Assembly: GCF_026745355.1 (NCBI RefSeq)
Contig: NC_079205.1
Span: 35,883,660-35,947,659, forward strand
DNA: 64,000 nt
Direction: 5' to 3'
Source of the DNA: Beta vulgaris subsp. vulgaris
Taxonomy: Eukaryota > Streptophyta > Magnoliopsida > Caryophyllales > Amaranthaceae
Shown here: piece after piece, positions 22,456 through 34,059 of the stretch
Layout of the letters: every line of letters starts with the position of its first letter
How positions within the stretch are numbered: the first letter of the stretch is position 1
The notes under the pieces: model-generated
What the model was told of the DNA's origin: nothing
The model's database searches: none
Seen by the model: the letters and a program-made list of their open reading frames with translations, nothing else
Translations under genes and position numbers: made by a program

Positions 22456-23959
22456 CAGGGCCGTTCCTGAATATAATTAGGCCCGAGGCAAAAATTTAGA
22501 AAATGGGCCTCCCTAACGCACGAGAGATATAATGAAATATACAATATAAAAATTCTAATGCAAAGTTTTCATTAACTCCCTTTTTTAAAAAATTGTGATT
22601 CTTCCAACTCCTTTAGTCCTTTTTTTCTTTTCTTTCCTTTTTCACTACAAATAAATGTTTAGACAACATTATATGATAATTCAATCATACTAATATTTTA
22701 AGATGAAATCACACGTTTCCCAAATCCCATGCCAGAAAATATAAAATAAAAGGATCAATGAACCTCATTACAACAATCCAGTATTATAAAAGCAATCCAA
22801 AAGCAAGTATGTTCTTCATCAACAACATTACATCAATCAACAATCCAGTACATAAATTCGAAAACTGTTGAAATATAAAGATTTAGTGTGAAAATTCTTT
22901 GTTATCTATATTACTTGACATCTGCATCTTCTTGACAAAAAATCTAGAACAACACTATATGAAGTCCCAAATATTGATGCTACAATCTATACAAACAAAT
23001 TACGGCCGCATAAAGATGAACAATTAATAATGCTCGATCTAGTCCATATACAACACTACTTAAAATTCGAATTCTCAAGTGTCAAATTATTAAAAATATA
23101 TATAATAAAAAACAGATTACAAATTAAAGTTATCATAATTAACACAAAAAATAAGATTAGGAATATTCCCTAAAAAAAAAAAGAAGATTAGGAGTACAAG
23201 CCTAAATATATTGTCGGCTTTCGCTGAACTCGAAGAACAAATTTTTGGCATATGAAAAACAGAAGATGAAGAGTGGGCGTGATTTTATGAGAAGAAGTTT
23301 AATTCCTTTGATTTGGTATTTCCATTTTCCAACGATATGATAACACACACATTCATTCTATATTTTGGGAATTATGGAAATTTTCCATGATTTTAATGTT
23401 GGTTAATAGAGAAAATCTATATAAATATATTAAAAGGCGTGCGAAAACAAGAAATTGTGCCACGTGGCGCTCTCTAGGGAGTTTTAGTTCATGCAATCCA
23501 TGTACAATAAAAAAATCAAGAAATTGCATAGTATAGGGTTTGATCCCAAGACCTCAAGTACATATACTAAAGTTTTAACCACTAGGCTAAGTTGTATTTA
23601 ATGTTATTATCATAAAGTATTATATTAATAAATAAAATTTTTTCTTACCCGGGGCATAGCCCGGGCCTAATAACTAGTTATGGAGATTAAAACAGGATTA
23701 AATTTGGGTCTTGAATGGAGAGAGAAAATAACTGAAGAGTGAAGAAGATGAACTGATGAAGCGTTTGGGAAATTGGGACTTAGGTTTGACTTTGAGTGTT
23801 TGACAGCACATCACTTTCTCTTTCTTCCCTAGTTAGTTCACGCATCAGGCCCATTTCCTATATTATTGCCAATGCTTTTTTTTTTTTTACAGATTGGGCT
23901 CCTTGTAGGCCTGGGCCCTGGGCCATTGCCCCTCCAAACAAGACTCAGGGCCGGGCCTG
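22456..23959. mobile_element. hAT-like non-autonomous element
   Basis: Left end CAGGGCCGTTCCTGA; right end read inward CAGGCCCGGCCCTGA. These are imperfect terminal repeats of hAT type with an 8-bp direct repeat outside. AGGCCCGAGGCAAAA and GGCCCAGGCC motifs lie just inside. No transposase ORF. It carries a small Helitron at 23416-23677. Confidence 0.72.
23416..23677 (+). mobile_element. Small Helitron, copy 1
   Basis: Starts TCTATATAAATATATTAAAA after an A and ends CTAG before a T, with no target duplication. Just upstream of the end is the hairpin ACCCGGGGCATAGCCCGGG. About 262 bp, non-autonomous. The same family is at 60469-61017. Confidence 0.85.
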
Positions 23960-24226
23960 GGAGAGAGAGAGAGCACGTATAAGAAAATGGGAAAATAGGT
24001 TGGGGATAATGAAAAAAGGGGTTGAAGAGGTTAAATGATATTACATGACATAGAAAAACTGGAAAAAATTCATCGTCGGAAACCGGCATAAGTTAATTGT
24101 TAATAAAAAATATGATAAAATAAGATAGTTTGGAACAATAATTTTTTTTAAGATAGGGTCTCGCAAAAAATTTAAAATTAAAGTTTGTTTTCGGCAAAAT
24201 AAATCCTAAAAAAACTGGAGGGGGTA

Positions 24227-24235
24227 CACAACATA
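24227..24235. repeat. 9-bp TSD of Mutator-like element (left)
   Basis: CACAACATA, repeated exactly at 24650-24658. Copy A has a single copy at the matching site. Confidence 0.9.
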
Positions 24236-24649
24236 CAATCCGACTTGCGTGGACCCGGTTCACACTAAAAATAGTGTGGACCAGGCCCAGGCACGTGACC
24301 CTATATCAATGTAACATACACTATATCACTTTAACATACACTATATCATTGTAACACACACTATATCATTTTAACACACACTAAATCACTTTAACATACA
24401 CTATATCACTTTAACACATATTATATCACTTTAACAGACACTATATCACTTTAACACACACTATATCACTTTAACCATATCACTATAACATACACTATAT
24501 CACTATATTATATACACTATATCATTTTAATATACACTATATCATTTTAACATACACTATATCATTTTAACATACACTATCATAAACTCACGTGATATGG
24601 ATCGGGTGCACACTAATTAGTGTGCACCGGATTCATATTAGTTTTTTTA
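24236..24649. mobile_element. Mutator-like non-autonomous element with ACTATATCA repeats, copy 1
   Basis: Bounded by a 9-bp duplication. Starts CAATCCGACTTGCGTGGACC. Each end holds a near-palindrome: GGTTCACACTA..TAGTGTGGACC on the left, GGTGCACACTA..TAGTGTGCACC on the right. The body is a tandem array of about 20-bp units, ACTATATCACTTTAACACAC. Non-coding. A second copy is at 46745-47456. Confidence 0.82.
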
Positions 24650-24658
24650 CACAACATA

Positions 24659-24973
24659 ACCCTTAGACTAAGAGGAGACGACAAATTACCACAAAGTACG
24701 TAATTGGAAGAACTTTTATTAGAATGACACTGACAACAAGGAATACATGCAGTAGTGGTACATGATTTTGGGAACGTGTAAATAAAATTCTAGTGCAACA
24801 TGATACAAACAAGAAGTAGCAACATACATGTAACAACATGACCAATACAGAAATGGTGTTATTTAGGTAGAAAGTCCAAATATTACTGCATGCATATATC
24901 TAAACTACCACATCCAGACATATGCGGCATAAATAATATACATGGGACTATGCGAGCTTAATTTTGGTGATAA
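24659..24973. other. Non-coding 3' flank of knottin copy B, copia empty site
   Basis: TTAGAATGACACTGACAACA (about 24719) is the unoccupied equivalent of the copia target in copy A. No gene seen. Confidence 0.75.
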
Positions 24974-25327
24974 TTATGCATTGCTTATTTGCTTAGCATC
25001 TTCGGCTTCAGGTTCTTCAGCTGCATGAACCCCCGAAAATACTGCTGCAGGAATACCCTGGGCAACAATGGCTAAAGGCGTGGCAAGAAGCCCCTGAAAC
25101 TTGGCACGATTGGCAAGAAAAATTACAACCTCCCAATGCGTAAAGACGTCTAATTGACAGCTAGAGCCCTCGCAACAGTCTGCATCTGTGCCGCACCCTT
25201 CGCCAACGGCGGTGCATGCCTTGGCGTTGGTGCTCATGGTAACCATAATCACACCTATTAGCAGAAGAACAAGCAACATTTTGCTACTAATTTTAATCCT
25301 CTTCATCATTTTCATCATTTCTGCCAT
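24974..25327 (-). pseudogene. Knottin-like gene, copy B, frameshifted
   Basis: Identical in design to 9850-10161 through the signal peptide and the first five cysteines of module 1. A single-base deletion near 25122 (in the run before TTACAACC) then shifts the frame. The predicted product loses the last cysteine of module 1 and all of module 2, and instead ends in an alanine/glutamate-rich tail with no cysteines, 117 residues in all. The underlying DNA after the deletion is nearly unchanged from copy A, so the break is recent relative to the duplication. The TATA box is preserved, so a transcript is still possible. Whether the truncated five-cysteine product is stable is unknown. Confidence 0.8.
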
Positions 25328-25420
25328 ATCTAATTATAACGCTGTAAAATTTGTGTTATTTATGTGTTCGTTTTTGTATGTTTAATGTTATTGTTGGCTC
25401 ATACAAATGGAAGTTTGAAC

Positions 25421-25428
25421 TTTATATA
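25421..25428 (-). promoter_or_regulatory. TATA box of knottin copy B
   Basis: TATATAAA on the minus strand, about 94 bases upstream of the start codon, as in copy A. Confidence 0.55.
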
Positions 25429-27054
25429 ACCGTCAATGAAAGCATTAGGACTAGTTTAATGCCTCCTATATAATATATAACCTTAGCTAGTTTCGCGGAC
25501 ATTATAAACTTAACAGTCGTAGCTGTCGTTTTCATGGGGCAAATTATTGGGTTAGCTTAATAGTTTGGAAAAGTGAGCAATTATAATATACCAAGTCATT
25601 TTAAATAATTTTCTCGTTTACTTTGTATTTTTTCATTTTGAAATAATAGCAGTCTCGATCTGGGAAGTGATAACATACATTTCTATAAGCTTAAAAAAAG
25701 AGTTTTAGACTTTGTATTGATTTTTTCTAAAAAAAAAAAATCCCTTCAATGTTAGCACTCTCCAATTCATTTGTCTTGTGGCACTATTCTTAAGCTTTTA
25801 AAACACATAATTAATATACTAGAAAACGAGCACATGACCTTTGAAATGCAATTGAGTGTTTAACCACTTTGAAATGCAATTTGAGTGTTTAATCACTAAT
25901 CGACTACCTATTTCAATATCTAATGTTTCAAAGTAAAATATAATAAAGTCATATAATTATATGTAATTATATATGAATAAACAAACCTTTTGATCTCTAA
26001 TACTTTATCAAGGTAATAACATTCTCTTACGCCAATTTCATTGAAAATGTTATTTTAATTTCCATTTTTTTTCGAATTTCTTCTAAACAACTTATCATGT
26101 CATAATGTCCATTTCTGATTTTACACTAGATAGAAAATTACGAAAAGTTAATAGCATAAAATATAATTTTTTTGTATAATAATATATTTGACAATCATAA
26201 GTGACCCCGGGGCAAAATACTAGTTGTTACAATGAAAACAAGTTAAAATACAATTTTTTTTTGTTAATGAAGGAGCCATCAATTTATTCATTTTAAATAC
26301 TTGCTACATACCATAAATTGATCCCTTTCCACTCTAAAGATTTTAAAATACTATTAAAAAGTTAGTGTTCCCTTACTTTCTCCTTTAAAATAGCCAAGTT
26401 TTTTTCTTAATAAATGTTTTTCTATTCAAAAAGTGGTGATGCGCCACTTTCTTTCTCCACCTTTCATTAAAACTCTACACTTTCTCTATGTAGCATCTAA
26501 ATAAAAACGGAGGAAGTAATAAATAAACGCAGTAAAAAACTTCATACAAAAATCGACTTAAATCATCAAAGGAAGGTAATTAAGAGTTACATGGACTCTT
26601 GATCACATAATATGTATAGCTGTCTAGATCATTAGCATGTTAGTTCCTCGCTCTTAAGTGAATTACAAAATGCTCTTCTTTGATTTGCTCTTCCTCCACC
26701 GTCATTACATTTAGCATTCTTCTCATGGGCTCCCTTCATTGGTGATATATAATTGCATAATTATCAATAGTAACAGTTCTTCCTTTCATCCTCTGAAAGG
26801 CTATTTCAGCTTCAGTAAGGATAATAAAAGTTTGTCATGCCAGTTTGTGATTCTGCCCAGAGTATTAAAAAAAAGACCACCTCTGCAAAGGTGGCTTTAA
26901 TATATACTTCATTTGTTTCTAAAAGTTCTTCTTACTTTATTTAATTTCCTCTCATAAAAAAATTTCAAATAAAAACAATAAAAGAAAATGGAGAGCGTAT
27001 AACTTTATGTCACTCGTTTTTAGGAATTTTTAGTTATGTTTTTATAGTTTTTAT
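25429..27054. other. Non-coding part of duplicated block B
   Basis: Matches 10263-11895 with small indels, including a local duplication of ACTTTGAAATGCAATTTGAG near 25841-25880. No gene seen. Confidence 0.6.
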
Positions 27055-27340
27055 AGGGGAAAAACGAGTGTTTTATTAATCAATAGACAAAAAAATCAAT
27101 GAGTAAAGAGCAATGACTTTCATAGATTGTTCTACACCAAATGAAACTAACCTAGCGAGATGATAGGCAATAGAAATACCATTCCTTCACACATGAGACC
27201 ATACTACATATTCAAAATCTTTGCTACAAACAAGAGTGTCTTACAAAATGGTATCACGATCCGATAAGTAAATTGCAACTTTCGACAGCCACCATAAGTC
27301 CTCCTAGTTAATAGGAATGGTGTCTGGGCCTCTTGATGAG
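27055..27340 (-). pseudogene. LINE 3' end remnant, copy B
   Basis: Same RNase H-like tail as 11896-12190. It is truncated at the same place, so it predates the duplication. Confidence 0.7.
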
Positions 27341-27513
27341 TGAGAACAGGAAAATTACAAGGCCATGCGGAATAGGATTGAATCCTTATTTGAGCAGTTC
27401 GAACTTAGCAATCAAGGAACATAAATTTGAGAATAACATTGTATTATCAAATTTGGCATTAAGTGACTTAAGGAATTTAACATTGCGCTCTTGTCTTCGG
27501 ACAAGTAAGAGAT
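27341..27513 (+). pseudogene. copia internal 3' end with PPT, copy B
   Basis: Aligns with 12191-12368 and 34978-35150. The 67-codon ORF at 27333-27536 is a shadow of it. Confidence 0.7.
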
Positions 27514-28059
27514 TGAAGGAATATGTATGTCCTTAGACATCCCGACAATTACTAAACATAAAAGGAATTACTATAGAGATAATAAACTACATTAGTTTAG
27601 TAATCACATTTACTTGCTAGAGAATAAATGTTGGTTAATGGGACAATATTGATTGAACCTACAACTAAGTTAACCTAATTCCTATGAAGTCACACATTGT
27701 AGTAACTAATTGAAATAAGAAAATCGGTCAAAAGGAGAAATTAGGGTTAGGTTAGGTCTCTCTCTAAACCTATTCTCCTACTATTATAAAAGGTTATAAT
27801 AGGAGAGTGGAATAGAGCGTTCTTTTTGTCATTAACTTTCAAACTGAAAAAGAGAGAGAAAAAACCCTAATACTTCCCTTTGGAAAATCCGACCATCCTC
27901 CCTAAAAAGCAAGAGAGTGAAATCTGTTCATCCTCTTCTGTTTCTTCCGTTCTAGCAAACGTAGGAATTCAATTGGTGCTCGTGGACTGAGTAGAGGGAC
28001 ATCAATTGTTGTTCTTTGATCTATGATGCTTGCAATCCGGTGGAAAACACGCTACAAAG

Positions 28060-28074
28060 GTTGTACATTATTTT
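28060..28074. repeat. LINE target site duplication (left)
   Basis: GTTGTACATTATTTT, repeated at 33122-33136. The last T residues are ambiguous with the LINE tail. Confidence 0.85.
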
Positions 28075-28203
28075 TTTATTTTGTTTTGGTAAAATGTAAG
28101 AGATTATATTACCAAATGCAAATTAGCACCACCATTACAACCTAATCAAGGTATCTAAAACCATTCCCACCATTACAAACAAACACAAAACATCAAAAAC
28201 CTC

Positions 28204-29760
28204 CTAATTAATATGCTGTGCTAATTCACTGAGCCATGCTAGTTCATTAGCACTCCACTTACTGTTCACTATAGATTTGATTCTCCTATAAACAACACTT
28301 TTTATCTCCCTCACCCACACTTCTACTCTTGGGACACTTTGCTGCCATAGTGAAATGTTCCGAGCTCTCCATACATAATAGACAGTAGCAGCCAAGGCAC
28401 AATAACACACCTGTTGCAGTCTCCTACTCTTATACTTCCTACCCTATTTCCCCCAAAAGACATACACATATTCATCAGGGCTTTGCCTAATCTTCAGCCA
28501 ATCCATAATGCCTAAACAAACATTTCTACTAAATGTGTCAGCGAAAAAATAAATGAGTACAAGCATCTGTCCCATTCCCACACAGCATACATTGATCATC
28601 ATTACATATACCAGCTATCCGCAGTCTATCTTTGGTTCTAACCTTTCCCAGAGCTACCATCCATGATATAACACAGTGCTTTGGAACATTATATGAAGAC
28701 CAGACCCAGTTGTGCCAATTCACTTGTTCATAGTGTCCTTTTAGCCATCTGTAACCTCCTTTAATACTGTAGTCTTTACTACCATCCAGCCACTTACTAT
28801 CAGAGTCATACCCTGCTTTCATAATTTCCTTCACCTTGCATATATTCCTCCATCCCCAGCTAGCAGATTGTGGAGGATTGTAACTCCACCAATCCTTCTC
28901 TTTAATGTACACCTGGTGAACCCATTTAATCCATATCACATCAGCCTTTTGAGCCATCTGCCAAACATACTTGCCTACAGCAGCATAATTCCACACCACA
29001 CAATCCCGTAAGCCTAACCCTCCATTTTTCCTAGGCATACAAGCTTTGCTCCATGCAATAGGAGGAGGCTTATTCATATACTCCTTGCCTTCCCATAAAA
29101 ATGCCTTGCAAAGCTGTGTGATCTTGTGTAGTACTTTCTTAGGCAATAAAAAAATCTGAGTCCAATATGTATGAAGACTCATTAGGACTGCATTAACTAA
29201 AGTCACACGCGCAACATATGACAAATGCCTTGAACTCCAGCATAATATTCTCTTCAGAATTCTATCAACAATAACATCACAATCTGCCTTGATAACCTTC
29301 TAGCTGTAATAGGAATTCCCAAGTATCTGAAGGGGAAGGAACCTTTCTGAAATCCTGTAAGCTGAAGAATTCTAGCTACTTTGAGTTTCATTGGGTACAT
29401 TCCCAAAGTAGATGGCAGTCTTTTCTGGGCTGGCATGTAGCCCTGATACTTCTGCAAATGCTATTAGTGCTCTTCTCATTAGCACTGTTGATTGTATATC
29501 ACCCTTGCAGAATAACATGAGGTCATCAGCAAAAATCAAATGGTTGATTTTAAGCTGAGTGCACCTAGAATGGAAAGAGAACTTAGGCTTCTTACTCATC
29601 AGACACATAATTCTAGAAAAGTATTCCATTGCTAGCACAAACAGCAAAGGAGACATAGGATCTCCTTGTCTTATGCCTTTCCTTCCTTTAAAAAAACCAC
29701 AAACCCTCCATTTATACTCAAAGTGAAAGTGGTTGAGGAAACACATATCATCACCCAATC
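28204..29760 (-). pseudogene. LINE ORF2, RT C-terminal half and zf-RVT
   Basis: The minus strand reads IRQGDPMSPLLFVLAMEYFS and the catalytic HLIFADDLMLFCKGD. After frameshifts near 29385-29450 and 29254 come GSFPFRYLGIPI and MSYVARVTLVNAVLMSLHTYW. The zf-RVT region follows (WKDW-like core then CMLCGNGTDACTHLFF). After a break near 28410-28540 comes the usual L1 C-terminus (CALAATVYYVWRARN ... ELAQHIN, stop at about 28204). Confidence 0.92.
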
Positions 29761-31605
29761 AATGAGCCTTGGATGAAAATTCAAAGCTCTTAATAACTCC
29801 TTCAGAAAAGCCCAGTTAAGAGAATCATAAGCCTTTCTCAAGTCCACTTTGATTGTGCACCTGGCTGGCCCATTTTTCTGCTTATACTATTTCATTATGT
29901 CTTGACATAGGAAGATGTTGTGAAGTATCTTCCTATTTTGCACAAAAGCACTCTAGACTTGATTCACAATGCTAGCCAGTACCTCAGTCAGCCTATAACA
30001 AATCAGCTTAGAAATTATCTTATACAAGATGTTGCAACAAGCTATTGGTCTGAACTGAGTAACATCTATAGGTTGCTCTACTTTAGGGATTAAACACAAA
30101 GTAGTAGCATTAACTTGTTTTAGAATTTTACCTGAATTGAAAAAATCCAAAACATCCTTAGTTATTTCTGCTCCTATACAAGGCCATGCTTTCTTGAAAA
30201 AACCACTAGTATACCCATCAGGCCCTGGAGCTTTAGTGTCATCAATTTCAAACACTGCTTGCTTAACTTCATCTGCACTGAATCTTCTGCACAATGCTGC
30301 CTTCTGATCACTGGTGAGCACATTCCCTTCCTTTATCACAGTAGCACTTACTTTTGCAGGGAGGTTTTCTTCTTTCCCTAACAGCAACTCATAGTATTGC
30401 AAGAATGCATTCTCAATCTCCTGTTGATTTCCCATCCATTCGCCCTGAGTATTCTTTACTCTATATATATGATTGTTGCCTCTTCTTTTTTTCAAGCAAG
30501 CATGAAAATATGTTGTATTTGAATCTCCCCCTTTGATCCATTCATTTTTTACTTTTTGATGCAAAAAGCTCATTCTAGCTTTATTAGCCAGATTATACTT
30601 CTCTCTAGCCTTCTCTTCAGCTTTATGCATCTCAACATTCCAAGGATCCCCCTGAATACTCTCCTGAATGGAATCCAGTTCTTTTTTTGCAATATCAGCT
30701 TGTTGTTCTATATCTGAGAACTTGTCCTTATTCAATTTCTTCAATTATTTCTTCAATTTTTTCAATTTTGTAACCACTTTGAACATAGCACAGCCTTCTA
30801 CTTGCACCTGCCACTCTCTTTGCACCACCTCCATAAACCTACTGGAAAGAGTCCACATATTGAAGAATTTGAATGGACGAGGCTTGACTGTCATATTGTG
30901 ATCAAAGCAGATCACACAAGGACTATGATCCGAAATGCCTTCAGGATAGAAAGTTACCATTGAAGAACCATATTGATCCTCCCATCTATCATTCATCAAT
31001 ACCCTATCTATCTTCGAAAAAACCCTGTCTGCACCTTCTTGTTTATTGGACCAAGTAAAGAAAGGTCCATGACTAACATGCTCCTGCAACCCACTTCTTC
31101 TTAGGCACATTCTGAAAGGCTCCACCTCATCTAGTGTAATAGTGGAACCTATTCTCTCATTCAAATGTAGCACATTGTTAAAGTCTCCACCAATAATCCA
31201 TGCACATGTGACCTCCCTACTTACTGTTTCCAATACTTTCCACAAAATCTTCCTTTCCTCTCCTGAATTCAACCAATAAACCACAGTATACCAAAATTCC
31301 TTCCCTGTGCCCTTGTGTAATACTTTACAATGTATCAATTGAGTATGACTGACAATAACATCCACCACAAATTTACTAGGTTGCCAAACTAACCATATTC
31401 TCCCACCTTTGTGACTTGGGTAGTTGGTCACCACACTCCAATTATTACAAATTCTAGGGAACACTTTATCAAAGTTACCAGCCTTCACTCTTGTTTCTAA
31501 TAACCCAAACATACCACAGCCATGATGATTTAGAAACCAACTAACATCACCATGTTTTTGAGGGCTATTTATGCCCCTCACATTCCAAAAACCTATTCTA
31601 TCCAT
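29761..31605 (-). pseudogene. LINE ORF2, endonuclease and RT N-terminal half
   Basis: Starts MDRIGFWNVRGINSPQKH at 31605. The apurinic-type endonuclease shows GLLETRV, WIIGGDFNNVL, FFTWSNKQ and the terminal SDHSPCVI, so its catalytic residues are kept. A stop at about 30745 interrupts the linker. RT then begins with DDTKAPGPDGYTSGFFKKAW and FRPIACCNILYKIISKLI. Further stops are at about 29950, 29890 and 29760 (NQV*SAF, IMK*YKQK, ID*VMICV). The YDSLNWAFLKELLRAL motif lies between them. Confidence 0.93.
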
Positions 31606-33006
31606 TTGGAACAATGTCCCCATTACTCCCCTGAACTTCATCACTTGCTGGATCTTGCACTACTAATTTTCTGATCCCTGCTTCACTTTCCCTATCCTCC
31701 TTACCATCTTGGCTCAGAACAGCACCTACCTCTTGCTCCTCTGTTTGTGCTTTGTCCTTCTCAGTACTGTTATTTCCAGACCCCCCTGCTTCTACCAAAG
31801 CAATCTCTTCTACAACATTTGTGGCCTGATTTTCATCTATTGTAGCAAGGCTGGAAGGACCCACAGTAGGCCTTTTCTGTGGTTGATTCACCTTAGGCAT
31901 CCATTATTTCCTAGGTTGTATCTTCCTTGCTGCCACCTCAAACCTCTTCTTTCTGCATGCCTCTACATAATGCCCATATCCTCCACAATCTGTGCATCTC
32001 ACTGGCTTCCATTCATACTGGACAGTCTGATAAGTTATCACACCTTTCTCATTCACATACTGAATCTTCTCTGGGAAAACCTGGTTTATCTCCACTTCAA
32101 CTAACACCCTAGCATAAGCCAGCATGTCCTTTTGAGTTGTTGCTCTATCAGTTCTTATAGGAGTGCCAATTAATCCAGCCAACTTATGTAGTGACGTTTA
32201 TCCCCAGTATTTAAGAGGTAATCTGCAAATCGAATCCATGTTGGTACCCTTTTCACATTCTCAGTTGCTAAATCCAACTCAGGATGCCATGTTTTCATAA
32301 CTACTGGCTTTTTATCAAAGAATATTGGTCCAGCCTCTAACACCTTCTCCTTTTCCTCCACAGTTCTAAATCTCACCATAAAGATTCCATTCTCCATCAT
32401 CACCACCTTCTCAACCCCATATTGTCTCCATACTCTCCTAATAAATCCATCAATGATACGATATGGAGGCTTAACCCCTAATATATAGCAGACTATATCA
32501 GATTTCCAATAGGTTATCTCTGATTGAACATCATCTACTGTTAAATGAACCGTTACTTCAGGATTCACATGTTCAAGCTCAACATTAACAGCTTGATTAG
32601 AGATGTCCAGACCCTCTTCACTAATATGCTCAAACAAAGACTGTCTCCAAGAAGGATTAGTACCTGGATTACTCGCTAGATTCTGCATAGGATGAGGAGA
32701 TGGATTCACTCCCTGCACATTTGTTCAAGCTGGAGTTCGTATTGATGCAATCCAGTTCGACAATTGATTAGTCGCAGCAGTCATTGCTTCCCTATCATGA
32801 TTTGACATCAACTGATCAATCTCAGCTTCCGATTCCTCCTCTTCAGATGTCCACCTTAGCGCCGAAAGATCCTGCAGCTCATTCACATTCTTCTCTTTTC
32901 TCGCATCTCCAGATCGTGGTTTCCTCACCATTTTCCCTTTTGTGTTTTTCTTATTCGCATTCATCTGCTTCTTACCACCATTGTTCTTCTTAGAACCTTT
33001 TGCCAT
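31598..33006 (-). pseudogene. LINE ORF1 (nucleic-acid-binding), broken
   Basis: Starts MAKGSKKNNGGKKQMNANKK (basic N-terminus). A stop at about 32724 (RTPA*TNVQ) precedes a DUF4283-type segment (VVMKTWHPELDLATENVKRV, PTWIRFADYL). A frameshift near 32175 is followed by LIGTPIRTDRATTQKDML and the CCHC knuckle CTDCGGYGHYVEAC. After another stop near 31900 an acidic tail runs to 31598, just short of or overlapping the ORF2 start. Confidence 0.9.
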
Positions 33007-34059
33007 AGCTCCAGCACTGTCGAGGTTTAAAGAAGAAAAACGAGGGTTTATCAATGGAACAATAATTCTAGAGAGAAGGAGTTTCTCTCTCTAGACTCTC
33101 ATTTTCAGTATCCTAATGCACGTTGTACATTATTTTCCTTATAATGCGATTCATTTTTATGTTATGCATGCGATCTTGTGATAAGATGTTAGGAAATTTA
33201 TATCCTGAATTCTGCTATATGTTCATCTATATTCCTACAGTGGTATCAGTTCTGCCTCTTGCATAATATTTTATGATCATGTAAATGTATGCAAAATTAT
33301 TATTTTTATTCAATTAAGGGAGAATTTATTTATGGCTAGAATTTCCATAAGTAGTATTTGATATTTATTGATTAAAAATTATAAATAATTTATTTATTTG
33401 TGACTTATGCTCAAATAATTTTATAAAGGTCCAAAATGTTTATGTTATGGATGAAATAAATTGTTTCATTCACTCCAAAATTTTCAAATTTTTATAAATA
33501 TGTTTGTTAGATTTAAAATTATTTAATGTTTAATTTGATTAATCATTGAAATAGTTTGTTAATAATTAAAAATTTGATTTTTAATTTGTTAAATAAATCT
33601 AATGTTCATCACCCACATAGATCTGGAATATTATGATAGCTGGAAATAATTTTCGGATTTTTCCTCAAATTTGCGAAACTTAATCATATTATTAACTTGG
33701 TTAAATTTTTTATTTAATTTGATTATTCATAGAATTTAATGATTACGATTAAAATATTTGATTTTATTTGTTGTGATTTTGCAATTGATCACCCTAAAAA
33801 TTATTTTTGAATTTTCCAAAATTCAATTGTTAAATTCTGAATTTTGGAAATAAGTTAAATTTTTGCCCTAATTTTGAAATCTTGTTAGATTTAAAGTTTA
33901 ATGGATATTATTCATCAAATCTAATCTCAACCATTACAGAAATTGGTTTAATATTTTTTGTTTGATTTAAAATCCTGCTACAAATTTTTAATTAATAATT
34001 TAATTGTTAAATAAAGATATCTTTAATTTAAAAGTAATTGTTACAAAATTAAAGAGGAA

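Larger units (their letters stand above)
28075..33121 (-). mobile_element. L1-type LINE, about 5 kb, inactive
   Basis: Minus strand, with a T-rich (A-tail) end at 28071-28090, a long target duplication, and both ORFs in L1 order. The 5' end includes an untranslated leader before ORF1. Several stops and frameshifts in both ORFs make it inactive. It sits inside the copia LTR of copy B, and copy A has no insertion there. Confidence 0.93.
27514..33239 (+). repeat. copia LTR, copy B, split by a LINE
   Basis: The left part 27514-28074 (TGAAGGAATATG...) and right part 33122-33239 (...TATTCCTACA) join into one LTR of about 650 bp like those at 12369 and 35151. The PBS TGGTATCAG follows at 33241-33249. 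Confidence 0.88.
24026..33804. repeat. Segmental duplication, copy B
   Basis: Partner of 3764-13583. It lacks the copia found in copy A and keeps the empty site. Private to this copy are the Mutator-like element 24236-24649 and the LINE at about 28075-33121. Confidence 0.92.

Noticed and set aside
23796..24089. Overlapping ORFs on both strands near 23.8-24.1 kb
   Set aside because: They cross the end of the hAT element and the edge of block B; no shared domain.
24295..24590. CRISPR-like regular repeats
   Set aside because: Units are contiguous (about 20 bp) without unique spacers and belong to a Mutator-like element of a plant genome.
30354..30901. Plus-strand ORFs inside the LINE
   Set aside because: Shadows of the minus-strand ORF2.
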